NCBI GenBank assembly: GCA_963848525.1
Contig: CAWKDZ010000002.1
Coordinates: 372,001-436,000, forward strand
DNA from: JACCTU01 sp963848525
GTDB lineage: Bacteria > Actinomycetota > Thermoleophilia > Gaiellales > Gaiellaceae
Direction of reading: 5' to 3'
DNA length: 64,000 nt
In this document: piece after piece, positions 57,487 to 64,000 of the stretch
Layout of the letters: each line of letters begins with the position of its first letter
Numbering within the stretch: the stretch's first letter is position 1
Made by a program: the position numbers and the translations under genes
The notes under the pieces: generated by a model
What the model was told of the DNA's origin: nothing
Seen by the model: the letters and a program-made list of their open reading frames with translations, nothing else
The model's database searches: none

Positions 57487-58038
57487 ATGGCGACGCGTGC
57501 AGTCCCGCGCACGTTGGCGCAGCTGCCGAACGCGCTCACGATCCTGCGGCTGGCGCTGATCCCCGTCTTCGTCGTGCTCATGCTCGGCTCCGAGGACGGG
57601 TACAGCTGGCCGGCGGCGCTCGTGTTCGCGTTCGCGGGCGTCACCGACCAGGTCGACGGCTTCCTCGCGCGGCGCTGGCACGTCGAGTCCCAGTTCGGAA
57701 AGGTTGCCGACCCGCTCGCCGACCGGCTGATGATCGACGCGGCGGTGATCATGCTCTGGCTCGAGGGCAGGCTGCCGCTGATTGCGCTGGCCCTGATCCT
57801 GGCCCGGGATATCCTCCTGCTCGGGGGTTACAAGCTTGTCGTGCCGAGGGGGTACGACTTCGAGGTGAACTTCTTGGGCAAGGCGGCGACCTGGTTGCTC
57901 TACGCAGCCCTCGCGCTGATGATGGTCACGCGGGACGGGACCGACTGGCCGCTGTGGCTGTTCTGGATCGGACTCGGCGCGGCGCTGGTCGCGGGCGCGC
58001 AGTACCTGGTGAAGGCGCGGCGGGAGGTGCAAACGTGA
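57487..58038 (+). CDS. pgsA: CDP-alcohol phosphatidyltransferase (PgsA-like)
   Basis: Membrane enzyme that transfers a phosphatidyl group from CDP-diacylglycerol to an alcohol, most likely glycerol 3-phosphate. The 183-residue protein has six membrane segments and the complete CDP-OH-P signature, DQVDGFLARRW then FGKVADPLADRL (DxxDGxxAR...GxxxDxxxD). It overlaps the next gene in GTGA. Confidence 0.93.
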   Translation: MATRAVPRTLAQLPNALTILRLALIPVFVVLMLGSEDGYSWPAALVFAFAGVTDQVDGFLARRWHVESQFGKVADPLADRLMIDAAVIMLWLEGRLPLIALALILARDILLLGGYKLVVPRGYDFEVNFLGKAATWLLYAALALMMVTRDGTDWPLWLFWIGLGAALVAGAQYLVKARREVQT

Positions 58039-60545
58039 AGGCGATCGTGATGGCCGGCGGGGAGGGCACGCGCCTGCGCCCGCTGACCTCGAACCAGCCC
58101 AAGCCGATGGTGCCGATCGTCGGCAAGCCGTGCATGGAGCACATCCTCGAGCTGCTGAAGGCTCACGGGCTCGAGGACGTGATCGTCACCGTCGCGTTCC
58201 TGCCCCAGGCGATCCGCTCGTACTTCGGCGACGGCGAGTCCCTCGGCCTGAACATCTCGTACTCCGTCGAGGAGACGCCACTGGGCACGGCCGGCTCGGT
58301 GCGCCTCGCCACGCGCCGACTCGACGAGCCGGTGCTCGTGATCTCGGGCGACGCGCTCTGCGACGTCGACCTGACGGCGATGCTCACGGTGCACCGCGAG
58401 AAGGGCGCCGCGGTCACGATCGGGCTGAAGTCGGTCGACAACCCGCTCGAGTTCGGAATCGTCGTGACGGACGAGGACGGGCGGATCGAGCGCTTCCTCG
58501 AGAAGCCGTCCTGGGGCCAGGTCTTCTCGGACACGATCAACACGGGCATCTACGTGCTCGAGCCGGAGGTGCTGCGGCACATCCCGGACGACCAGCCGTA
58601 CGACTTCTCGAAGGAGCTGTTCCCGCTGCTGCTCGAGATGGGGCGGCCGCTCTACGGCCACGTCTTCGACGGCTACTGGCAGGACATCGGGAACCTCGAG
58701 CAGTACCTCCAGGCGAACTTCGACGCGCTCGACGGGAGCGTTCGGCTGCAACTGCCGGGGATGAAGCTGCGCGGGAACATCTGGATCGGCGAGGGCGTCG
58801 ACCTGCACGACCTCGAGGCGGTGCACGGCCCGGCGTTCGTCGGCAACTACTGCCGGATCGCCCCCGAGGCGACGGTCGACTCGTACTCGGTGCTGAACGC
58901 GAGCGTGACGCTGCGCGAGAACGCGCGCACCGCGCGGAGCGTGATCGACACCGGGACGCACGTCGGGCGCGCGGCGCTGATCGAGGGCGCGATCGTCGGG
59001 CGCTCGTGCGACGTCCGTGCCCACGTCCGCATCGGCGAGGGGGTCGCGGTCGGGGACGAGGTGACGATCGGCGACGAGAGCGTGCTCCAGCCGGGCGTGC
59101 GCATCTACCCGTACAAGGAGATCGAGTCGGGCGCGCTGATCCACGAGAGCCTGATCTGGGAGTCGCGCGTCTCCTCGCGGCTGTTCGACCAGTGGGGCGT
59201 CTCGGGCCGCGTCAACGTCGACCTGACGCCCGAGGCGGCGGTCCGGCTCGCGACCGCGCTCGGAACTGCGCTGCGCAAGGGCTCGCGCGTCGTGGCGAGC
59301 CGCGACTCGGCCGCGGCCTGCCGCATGATCAAGCGCGCGATCATCACCGGCCTGACCGCCGCGGGCGTCAACGTCGCCGACCTGCGCGTGCTCCCGGCGG
59401 CGGTGAACCGGCACCTGCTGAAGGTGGAGGGCTACGACGCCGGTGTCCACGTGACCACGCACCCGACCGACCCCGAGGTCGTGCGGATCCAGTTCCACGA
59501 GCCGCCCGGGATCCAGCTGACGCCTGCGCTCCAGAAGGAGATCGAGAAGCACTACTCCCGCGGCGAGTTCAGGCGCGCCGGGTTCAACGAGGTCGGGTCG
59601 ATCACGTATCCCGTGCGCGTGCGCGAGAGCTACGCCCAGGATCTCCTCGACACGCTGGACCGCGAGGCGATCCGCGCACGCCGCTTCCGGATCGTCGTCG
59701 ACTACGGCTACTCCGCCGCTTCGTTCGTGCTCCCGCTCGTGCTCGGGCCGCTCGGCGTCGAGGCGGTCGCAGCGCACGCGTTCATCACCGACCGCGACGA
59801 GAGCCACGCCGACGTGGACGAGCTCGTCGAGCAGACGAAGCGGATCGTGGCCGCGCTCGGTGCGGACCTCGGCGTCGTCTTCGACCGCGCGGCCGAGCGG
59901 CTCCACCTGATCGACGAGCGCGCGCAGGAGGTCCCGCTCGACCGTGCCCTGCTGCTCTTCCTCCAGCTGATCGGCTCGAACGGGAGGCGCGGCAAGCTCG
60001 CGTTCCCGGTCACCGTGACGAGCCAGGTCGAGCGCCTGCTCGAGGGGAGCGGCCTGGAGATCGTGCGCACGCCCGCGTCGCTCGCCGAGCTGACCAAGGC
60101 GGCCGCGAGCGACGGCTTCATCTTCGCCGGCGCGGTCGGGGGCGGCTACGTCTTCCCCGAGTTCCTGCCCGGCTACGACGCCGTCGCGAGCCTGGCGAAG
60201 CTGCTCGAGCTGCTCGCCCCGGTCGAGCGGCCGCTGTCCGAGCTCGTCGCGGCCCTGCCCGAGTCCACGCTCGTCCACCGCGAGCTCCACTGCCCCTGGG
60301 CGCTGAAGGGGACGGTCATGCGGGTGCTGCACGAGCGGCTCGAGGGACGCGACCTCGACGTCACCGACGGGATCAAGGTGCACGACGAGCGCGGCTGGGC
60401 GCAGGTGCTTCCGGACGCCGACGAGCCGGTCGTCCACGTGTACGCGGAGGGGCGGAATGCCGAGGAGTCCGAGGCGCTCGAAGGCGAGCTGCGCTCGATC
60501 GTCGAGGAGATCCTCGCCGCGGAGGAATCCGCGGTCGGCGCCTGA
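58035..60545 (+). CDS. Sugar-phosphate nucleotidyltransferase fused to a degenerate phosphohexomutase
   Basis: An 836-residue three-part protein. Residues 1-~235 are a nucleotidyltransferase (AIVMAGGEGTRLRPLTSNQP, KPMVPIVGKPCMEHI, DALCDVDL, NTGIYVLEP), ~245-355 a left-handed beta-helix, ~370-830 an alpha-D-phosphohexomutase fold. In the last the catalytic motifs are altered: the phosphoserine loop reads VTTHPTDP, the metal loop DGDGDR reads DRAAER (about residue 615) and the phosphate loop RPSGTEP reads LPDADEP. The first half is probably an active GDP-mannose/ADP- or dTDP-sugar pyrophosphorylase; the mutase half is probably regulatory or structural. Confidence 0.88.
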   Translation: MKAIVMAGGEGTRLRPLTSNQPKPMVPIVGKPCMEHILELLKAHGLEDVIVTVAFLPQAIRSYFGDGESLGLNISYSVEETPLGTAGSVRLATRRLDEPVLVISGDALCDVDLTAMLTVHREKGAAVTIGLKSVDNPLEFGIVVTDEDGRIERFLEKPSWGQVFSDTINTGIYVLEPEVLRHIPDDQPYDFSKELFPLLLEMGRPLYGHVFDGYWQDIGNLEQYLQANFDALDGSVRLQLPGMKLRGNIWIGEGVDLHDLEAVHGPAFVGNYCRIAPEATVDSYSVLNASVTLRENARTARSVIDTGTHVGRAALIEGAIVGRSCDVRAHVRIGEGVAVGDEVTIGDESVLQPGVRIYPYKEIESGALIHESLIWESRVSSRLFDQWGVSGRVNVDLTPEAAVRLATALGTALRKGSRVVASRDSAAACRMIKRAIITGLTAAGVNVADLRVLPAAVNRHLLKVEGYDAGVHVTTHPTDPEVVRIQFHEPPGIQLTPALQKEIEKHYSRGEFRRAGFNEVGSITYPVRVRESYAQDLLDTLDREAIRARRFRIVVDYGYSAASFVLPLVLGPLGVEAVAAHAFITDRDESHADVDELVEQTKRIVAALGADLGVVFDRAAERLHLIDERAQEVPLDRALLLFLQLIGSNGRRGKLAFPVTVTSQVERLLEGSGLEIVRTPASLAELTKAAASDGFIFAGAVGGGYVFPEFLPGYDAVASLAKLLELLAPVERPLSELVAALPESTLVHRELHCPWALKGTVMRVLHERLEGRDLDVTDGIKVHDERGWAQVLPDADEPVVHVYAEGRNAEESEALEGELRSIVEEILAAEESAVGA

Positions 60546-60592
60546 AGTAAACTCTCAAGTTGAGGTTGACCCCTGGAGAAGGGACTGGTGGA

Positions 60593-60859
60593 ATGCAGGC
60601 CATGGAACCGCTGCCGGACCTCGCCTCGCTGTCCGACGACGAGCTCAAGGAGCTGATCGACGAGCTCGAGAAGGAGGAGAGCGACATTTCGTACCGCCGC
60701 CGCCTGCTCCAGGGCCGCATCGACATCCTCCGCGCCGAGCGGACGGCGAGGCTGCGGAAGTCGGTGGAGGCAGGGGACTCGCCGCTCGCCGACGTGAGCA
60801 CGCTCACGGACATCCTCTCCCAGAAGGGCGCGCCGTCCACGAAGGACCCGGCCGCTTGA
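60593..60859 (+). CDS. rsiG: Single-motif RsiG-type c-di-GMP-binding anti-sigma factor
   Basis: An 88-residue helical protein. It contains the exact signature E(X)3S(X)2R(X)3Q(X)3D once (Glu29, Ser33, Arg36, Gln40, Asp44), the c-di-GMP-binding motif of the RsiG family; Streptomyces RsiG has two motifs, whereas deep-branching actinobacteria have single-motif forms that act as homodimers. Its known partner is the sigma factor WhiG. ATG at 60593 follows GGTGGA. It overlaps the FHA gene in TTGA. The sigma partner is not in the window; a GGDEF enzyme is (34.2 kb). Confidence 0.85.
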   Translation: MQAMEPLPDLASLSDDELKELIDELEKEESDISYRRRLLQGRIDILRAERTARLRKSVEAGDSPLADVSTLTDILSQKGAPSTKDPAA

Positions 60860-61314
60860 GCCATAGCTACTGCCCCGAGTGCGGCTTCCAGAACCCCGAG
60901 GCCGCCAACTACTGCGCGCGCTGCGGCGCGCGCCTCGTGCGCCCAGAGGAGTCCGAGACGACGATGACGTTCACACCCGAGGAAGCCGAAGAGGAAGGCC
61001 TCGGCTTGCCCGAGGGCGTCTCCGGCCCGGCGCTGATCGTGCGCTCGGGCGGAGGCCGGGCGGGGGAGACGTTCACGCTCGAGAACGAGCGCGTGACCGT
61101 GGGGCGCTCGCCGGAGTGCGAGATCTTCCTCGACGACGTCACCGTGTCGCGGAAGCACGCGGTGATCGTCCGCAGCGACGGCGACTTCGGGATCCAGGAC
61201 GAAGGAAGCCTGAACGGCACCTTCGTGAACAAGAAGCGGGTCGAGTCGGCGGAGCTCGCGAACGGCGACGAGCTCCAGATCGGCAAGTACCGCTTGACCT
61301 TCCTGTCGCGATGA
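60856..61314 (+). CDS. Zinc-ribbon FHA-domain protein (GarA/OdhI-like)
   Basis: A 152-residue protein: a zinc ribbon YCPECGFQNPEAANYCARCG (residues 5-24), a linker with ESETTMTFTPEEAEEE, and an FHA domain (VTVGRSPECEIFLDDVTVSR, KHAVIVRSDGDFGIQDEGSL, NGTFVNKKRV). The ETT segment before the FHA matches the phospho-threonine switch of GarA/OdhI, which binds back to the FHA domain after Ser/Thr-kinase phosphorylation and controls 2-oxoglutarate metabolism. The zinc ribbon is extra. It starts TTG and precedes the MerR gene as garA does in other actinobacteria. Confidence 0.9.
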   Translation: MSHSYCPECGFQNPEAANYCARCGARLVRPEESETTMTFTPEEAEEEGLGLPEGVSGPALIVRSGGGRAGETFTLENERVTVGRSPECEIFLDDVTVSRKHAVIVRSDGDFGIQDEGSLNGTFVNKKRVESAELANGDELQIGKYRLTFLSR

Positions 61315-62003
61315 GCGCCACCGAGGCGCGGAGGCGCGAACGCAGACTCCTGACGATCGGCGCGGTGTGTGCGCGGCTGAAGGACGAGTTCCCGGACATC
61401 TCGATCTCGAAGATCCGCTACCTGGAGGACCAGGGCCTGCTGACGCCGCGGCGGACGCGGGGCGGCTACCGGCTCTTCGGCGAGGACGACGTCGAGCGGC
61501 TCCGCCGGATCCTCGAGCTCCAGCGCGACGAGTTCCTGCCGCTGCGCGTGATCCGTCAGGAGCTGGCCGCGCCCTCGGCCAAGGAGCGCCGGCGGAAGCG
61601 TTCCGGAGCGCTCGCGGAGCAGGAAGACGAGCTCGACCTCGGCGCCCTCTGCGAGCGCGCGGGGATCAAGGAGGACCTCGCCCGCGAGCTGGAGGACTTC
61701 GGTTTGCTCGCGCCGCGCGTCGAGGGCGGCGAGCGGCTGTACACGGAGACCGACGCCGACATCGCGGCCGCGTGCGCGCGCCTGGCGCAGTACGGGATCG
61801 CGGCGCGGCACCTGCGGACGTTCCGCACGGCGGCCGACCGCGAGGCCGGCCTGCTCGAGGCGGTGGTCGCGCCGGCGCTCCGGTCGCGGAACCCGGAGCG
61901 GCGCGAGGAGGCGGTACGCGAGCTCGCCGCGCTCGGAGACGCAGCGCAGGAGCTCGGCCAGCTCCTCTTCTGGCGCGATTTGAAAGTGTTGGCGGCACGC
62001 TGA
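61311..62003 (+). CDS. ftsR: MerR-family regulator (FtsR-like)
   Basis: A 230-residue transcription regulator. Its N-terminal winged helix LTIGAVCARLKDEFPDISIS, KIRYLEDQGLLTPRRTRGGY, RLFGEDDVERLRRILELQRD is MerR-type; a second MerR-like half (GALCERAGIKEDLARELEDF, GLLAPRVEGGERLYTETDAD) follows. In Corynebacterium, Mycobacterium and Streptomyces the gene next to garA/odhI encodes FtsR, which controls ftsZ; the adjacency here supports the same name. ATG overlaps the FHA stop in ATGA. Confidence 0.85.
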   Translation: MSATEARRRERRLLTIGAVCARLKDEFPDISISKIRYLEDQGLLTPRRTRGGYRLFGEDDVERLRRILELQRDEFLPLRVIRQELAAPSAKERRRKRSGALAEQEDELDLGALCERAGIKEDLARELEDFGLLAPRVEGGERLYTETDADIAAACARLAQYGIAARHLRTFRTAADREAGLLEAVVAPALRSRNPERREEAVRELAALGDAAQELGQLLFWRDLKVLAAR

Positions 62004-62524
62004 TGGCCGTCATCGACCTCAAGACCCGGATCCGTGAGGTCCCTGACTGGCCGGAGCCCGGCGTCGGCTTCAAGGACATCTCGCCGCTGCTGCGCGACCC
62101 GGTCGCGCTCCAGCAGTCGATCGCGTCGCTCGCGGACTGGACGCGCGAGCAGCGCCCCGACCTCGTGCTGGGTGCCGAGGCGCGCGGCTTCATCCTCGGC
62201 GCGGCTGTCGCCGCGGAGGCCGGGTGCGGGTTCATCCCCGCGCGGCGTCCCGGGAAGCTCCCGCCCGAGACCGTCAGCGCGACCTACGCCCTCGAGTACG
62301 GCGAGAACTCGCTCGAGCTGAACGCCGACGCGATCGGCGACGGCGCACGCGTGGTCATCCACGACGACGTGCTCGCGACCGGCGGCACGGTCGAGGCGAT
62401 CGGCGGGCTCGTCGAGCGGTTGGGCGGGGAGGTCGTCGGCGTCTGCTTCCTGATCGACCTGACGTTCCTCGGCGGCCACGACCGGCTCGCCAGGTATCCG
62501 TTCTTCTCACTGATTTCTTACTGA
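62003..62524 (+). CDS. apt: Adenine phosphoribosyltransferase
   Basis: Salvages adenine to AMP. The 173-residue protein has IREVPDWPEPGVGFKDISPL, LGAEARGFILGAAVAAEAGC, PARRPGKLPPETVSATYALE and the PRPP-binding RVVIHDDVLATGGTVEAIGG. ATG at 62003 overlaps the ftsR stop by one base. Confidence 0.96.
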   Translation: MAVIDLKTRIREVPDWPEPGVGFKDISPLLRDPVALQQSIASLADWTREQRPDLVLGAEARGFILGAAVAAEAGCGFIPARRPGKLPPETVSATYALEYGENSLELNADAIGDGARVVIHDDVLATGGTVEAIGGLVERLGGEVVGVCFLIDLTFLGGHDRLARYPFFSLISY

Positions 62525-62574
62525 GGGATTTCGTTTTCCGTCCGTTCTGCCGACGACAATGTCGGCAGAAAGGC

Positions 62575-63171
62575 ATGTACGACGCGCTGAAGAGCCGGTA
62601 CACCTTCTCGTGCCCACTTCGGGGCGAGACGTCGGTGACGCTGTCGGCGTTTCGCTCGCTCGAGCGGCTCGAGGGCACGGCGCACCCGGTCGTCTACCGC
62701 GTCACGTTCGCCTGTCCCTGTGGCGAGGAGCACCCGGGCCTCGTCGCGCACGACGACCTCGACTGGGCTCCGCTCGGGTTCGGGGGCGACCGTTTCTTCA
62801 ACCTCATGACCGCGCGGCTCGAGGAGCTCGCCACCGAGCTGAGCGACCTCGCCGCCCGGCGGATCGCCGGAGGCGAGTGGCCCTGGAGCTTCTTCTGCTA
62901 CCCGGAGGAGCGCCCGCGGCCGGTGTTCCCGTCGTCGTTCTTCTTGCTCGCCGGGGGAGGAACAAGCCTGGGCGTCGCCGTTCGGTGTCCGGTGTGCACG
63001 AGCGTCTCGATCAACCTCGTCTCCCGGCCGCACGTCGACCTGCCCTTCCACAACGACCAGGAGATCGGCGTCGTCCCGCACGTGTTCACGGCCGACGTCG
63101 AGCCGCTCGTGGGACGTTTCGCGGCCTTCCTGGACTCGGCCGAGTTCGACGGCCGCCGCCTCCACCTCTAG
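62575..63171 (+). CDS. Conserved hypothetical protein with CxC/CxxC cysteines
   Basis: A 198-residue protein of no known family. It has YTFSCPLRGETSVTLSAFRS, VTFACPCGEEHPGLVAHDDL and VAVRCPVCTSVSINLV, giving cysteine pairs that may bind a metal, and FFCYPEERPRPVFPSSFF. It may be an actinobacterial lineage-specific protein. ATG at 62575 follows AGAAAGG. The frame is well separated from apt by 50 bases. Confidence 0.7.
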   Translation: MYDALKSRYTFSCPLRGETSVTLSAFRSLERLEGTAHPVVYRVTFACPCGEEHPGLVAHDDLDWAPLGFGGDRFFNLMTARLEELATELSDLAARRIAGGEWPWSFFCYPEERPRPVFPSSFFLLAGGGTSLGVAVRCPVCTSVSINLVSRPHVDLPFHNDQEIGVVPHVFTADVEPLVGRFAAFLDSAEFDGRRLHL

Positions 63172-63210
63172 ACCAGATCAAGCGATGAAGCGGCGCGACC
63201 GGCGCCGCCG

Positions 63211-63417
63211 ATGATCGAAGAGATGGACGCCGCCAAGCCGAACAGCGCTCCGCGCGGGTCGGAGCTCCTGCTCGAGCACTGCATCGCCCTCGACGCGGGC
63301 GATCCGCGACCCACCGCGCACGAGCGCCTCGAGCGCCTCGTGGGGGGCACGCTGGCGCGCTTCCTCGTCGGCGCCCTGACCGGCCCTCGGCGTGGCCGCC
63401 GCGGGCGCCTGGGCTAG
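63211..63417 (+). CDS. Small hypothetical protein
   Basis: A 68-residue basic-ended protein, MIEEMDAAKPNSAPRGSELL then LEHCIALDAGDPRPTAHERL. No family recognised. Support comes from natural composition and from the CTAG at 63414-63417 serving as stop for this gene and for the convergent membrane-protein gene, a pattern seen at five other pairs. Confidence 0.6.
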   Translation: MIEEMDAAKPNSAPRGSELLLEHCIALDAGDPRPTAHERLERLVGGTLARFLVGALTGPRRGRRGRLG

Positions 63418-63617
63418 CCGCCCGGCTCGTCCTTCGGCCGGTCGCCGAGCAGGCGGATGAAGAAGAAGATCCCGAAGCCGGCGAGCGCCGAGAACATGAA
63501 CGCGGACGCCCCGTCGACGCCGATCGCGAGCATCCCGAGCCAGAGGTAGAGGAAGAAGGAGAACGCCCAGATGAAGCTGGAGACGCCCTTGTCGACGCTG
63601 GGGGCTCGGAGGTGCAC
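63414..63617 (-). CDS. Small two-helix membrane protein
   Basis: A 67-residue protein with two hydrophobic segments (FIWAFSFFLYLWLGMLAIGV and ASAFMFSALAGFGIFFFIRL) and a short charged tail. No family recognised. The region upstream on its strand has two RNA-type hairpins. ATG at 63617; shared stop with the opposite gene. Confidence 0.65.
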   Translation of the reverse strand: MHLRAPSVDKGVSSFIWAFSFFLYLWLGMLAIGVDGASAFMFSALAGFGIFFFIRLLGDRPKDEPGG

Positions 63618-63640
63618 GGCGCGATCCTAAGTGTTTCCCC

Positions 63641-63716
63641 CGGGCGATAGTCCGAAGGACTTTGCCCGCGAAAAAGCTTTGAGGGCGAGTGTCCCGAAGG
63701 ACCCTCACCCTCAAAG
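63641..63716 (-). ncRNA. Tandem UUCG-loop hairpins upstream of the small membrane gene
   Basis: On the minus strand two stem-loops (63641-63668 and 63677-63716) both end in C(TTCG)G tetraloops: AGTC-CTTCGG-ACT within CGGGC/GCCCG, and GTC-CTTCGG-GAC within CTTTGAGGG/CCCTCAAAG (9-bp perfect outer stem). They could be part of a 5' leader or a small RNA. Confidence 0.4.
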
Positions 63717-63901
63717 ATCTCGCCGAGCCGGTGGCGCTTTCGTCCACCGCTCCGGCCGGCTTTCGGCTTCCGCCTACGACTGCCCGGTGCGGCTTCGACC
63801 TAGTCGCGCTCCGTGCTCGGCGCAAGCAGGACAGTAGAGGCGGTCAAGTCCCGAATCAAGGAGTCCGAAAACGCCGTCCCCGCAATTTGCGAAAAGTTCA
63901 A

Positions 63902-63954
63902 TTTTCCACAATTCCACAGCCAATCTTCCAACCTGTGGGCAAGTCTGTGGAGAG
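63902..63954. other. Cluster of DnaA-box-like sequences (possible origin or dnaA promoter region)
   Basis: TTTTCCACA (63902-63910), AATTCCACA (63910-63918), and on the other strand TTGCCCACA (63934-63942) and CTCTCCACA (63946-63954) lie within 53 bases in a locally AT-rich region. The first and third each differ by one base from the TTGTCCACA/TTATCCACA consensus. A TAGGAT at 63977-63982 and an ATG at 63993 follow, so a gene, possibly dnaA, may start at the window edge. Confidence 0.4.
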
Positions 63955-64000
63955 CGGGACGCGGCACTCTACACCGTAGGATCCGCGGCTGCATGGGACG

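Noticed and set aside
57900..60437. An 845-codon minus-strand frame
   Set aside because: Low-complexity Arg/Asp/Leu/Val composition typical of antisense frames; the plus-strand fusion gene has intact motifs there.
61556..62479. Minus-strand frame opposite ftsR/apt
   Set aside because: Shadow frame; apt and ftsR are both clear on the plus strand.
63689..63979. A 96-codon plus-strand frame at the right end
   Set aside because: It crosses the hairpins and the DnaA-box-like cluster and has no natural composition.

Overview
The window reads as a chromosomal segment of a high-GC actinobacterium, most likely a deep-branching member of the Thermoleophilia/Gaiellales type. Pointers are an Asp-type MurA, an alpha2-type glycyl-tRNA synthetase, PPDK with its DUF299 regulator, a SepF/YggT/DivIVA cluster, a GarA-like FHA protein followed by an FtsR-type MerR regulator, and a single-motif RsiG c-di-GMP sensor as known from early-branching actinobacteria. 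The taxonomic call is inference from gene content. Genes are densely packed; neighbours in operons mostly overlap in an NTGA tetranucleotide (ATGA, GTGA, TTGA and even CTGA).

Layout: 1-2.8 kb DNA repair and redox (deoA 3' end, mutM, glutaredoxin, recO) followed by a frame-damaged stretch; 2.8-5.2 kb esterase and glyS; 5.3-8.5 kb an MprAB-like two-component system divergent from an HtrA/PepD-type protease, with a striking symmetric operator between them; 8.5-13.8 kb DUF1996 protein, PPDK regulatory protein, a small membrane protein, peptidase E and PPDK; 13.8-21.3 kb rhomboid protease, ComB-like phosphatase, then an SOS-mutagenesis block (two LexA boxes, imuB, DUF6504 gene, dnaE2) interrupted by a bicupin and two tiny ORFs; 21.3-25.5 kb a glycosyltransferase, EEP-family hydrolase, class V aminotransferase, VOC and HD proteins.

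25.5-34.2 kb is an envelope/division block: Asp-type murA, a catalytically degenerate IGPD-like gene, ridA, cca, pgeF, yggS, sepF, yggT, divIVA, a DksA/TraR zinc-finger gene, lspA, rluD and a nucleotidyltransferase. 34.2-35.2 kb is an active-looking diguanylate cyclase. 35.3-44.8 kb is the conserved rpsB-tsf-pyrH-frr-uppS-cdsA-dxr-rseP-ispG-proS run (translation, isoprenoid and phospholipid synthesis), with extra leaderless promoters before dxr, ispG and proS. 44.9-46.5 kb holds an XRE regulator, an isolated pair of phage/contractile-injection tail-tube genes and a dinucleotide-binding oxidoreductase. 46.6-52.4 kb has a PRC-barrel protein, an AAA-TPR-cyclase, Mn catalase and a frameshifted YihY-family gene. 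52.4-56.4 kb has tRNA-Pro(GGG), an exported amidase and small uncharacterised genes. 56.4-63.6 kb has hutF, pgsA, a nucleotidyltransferase/degenerate phosphohexomutase fusion, rsiG, a zinc-ribbon FHA gene, ftsR, apt and three small unknowns. The last 100 bases carry a cluster of DnaA-box-like sequences, so a replication-origin/dnaA region may begin there.

Two whole-window patterns stand out. At least sixteen genes have a TANNNT hexamer ending 6-8 bases before the start codon, which indicates leaderless transcripts; several divergent pairs share one symmetric TANNNTA core. Several convergent pairs share a single CTAG/CTAA as stop for both genes. Three copies of a two-hairpin intergenic repeat and a pair of 26-bp repeats are also present. 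I saw no CRISPR array, no insertion sequence and no complete prophage.
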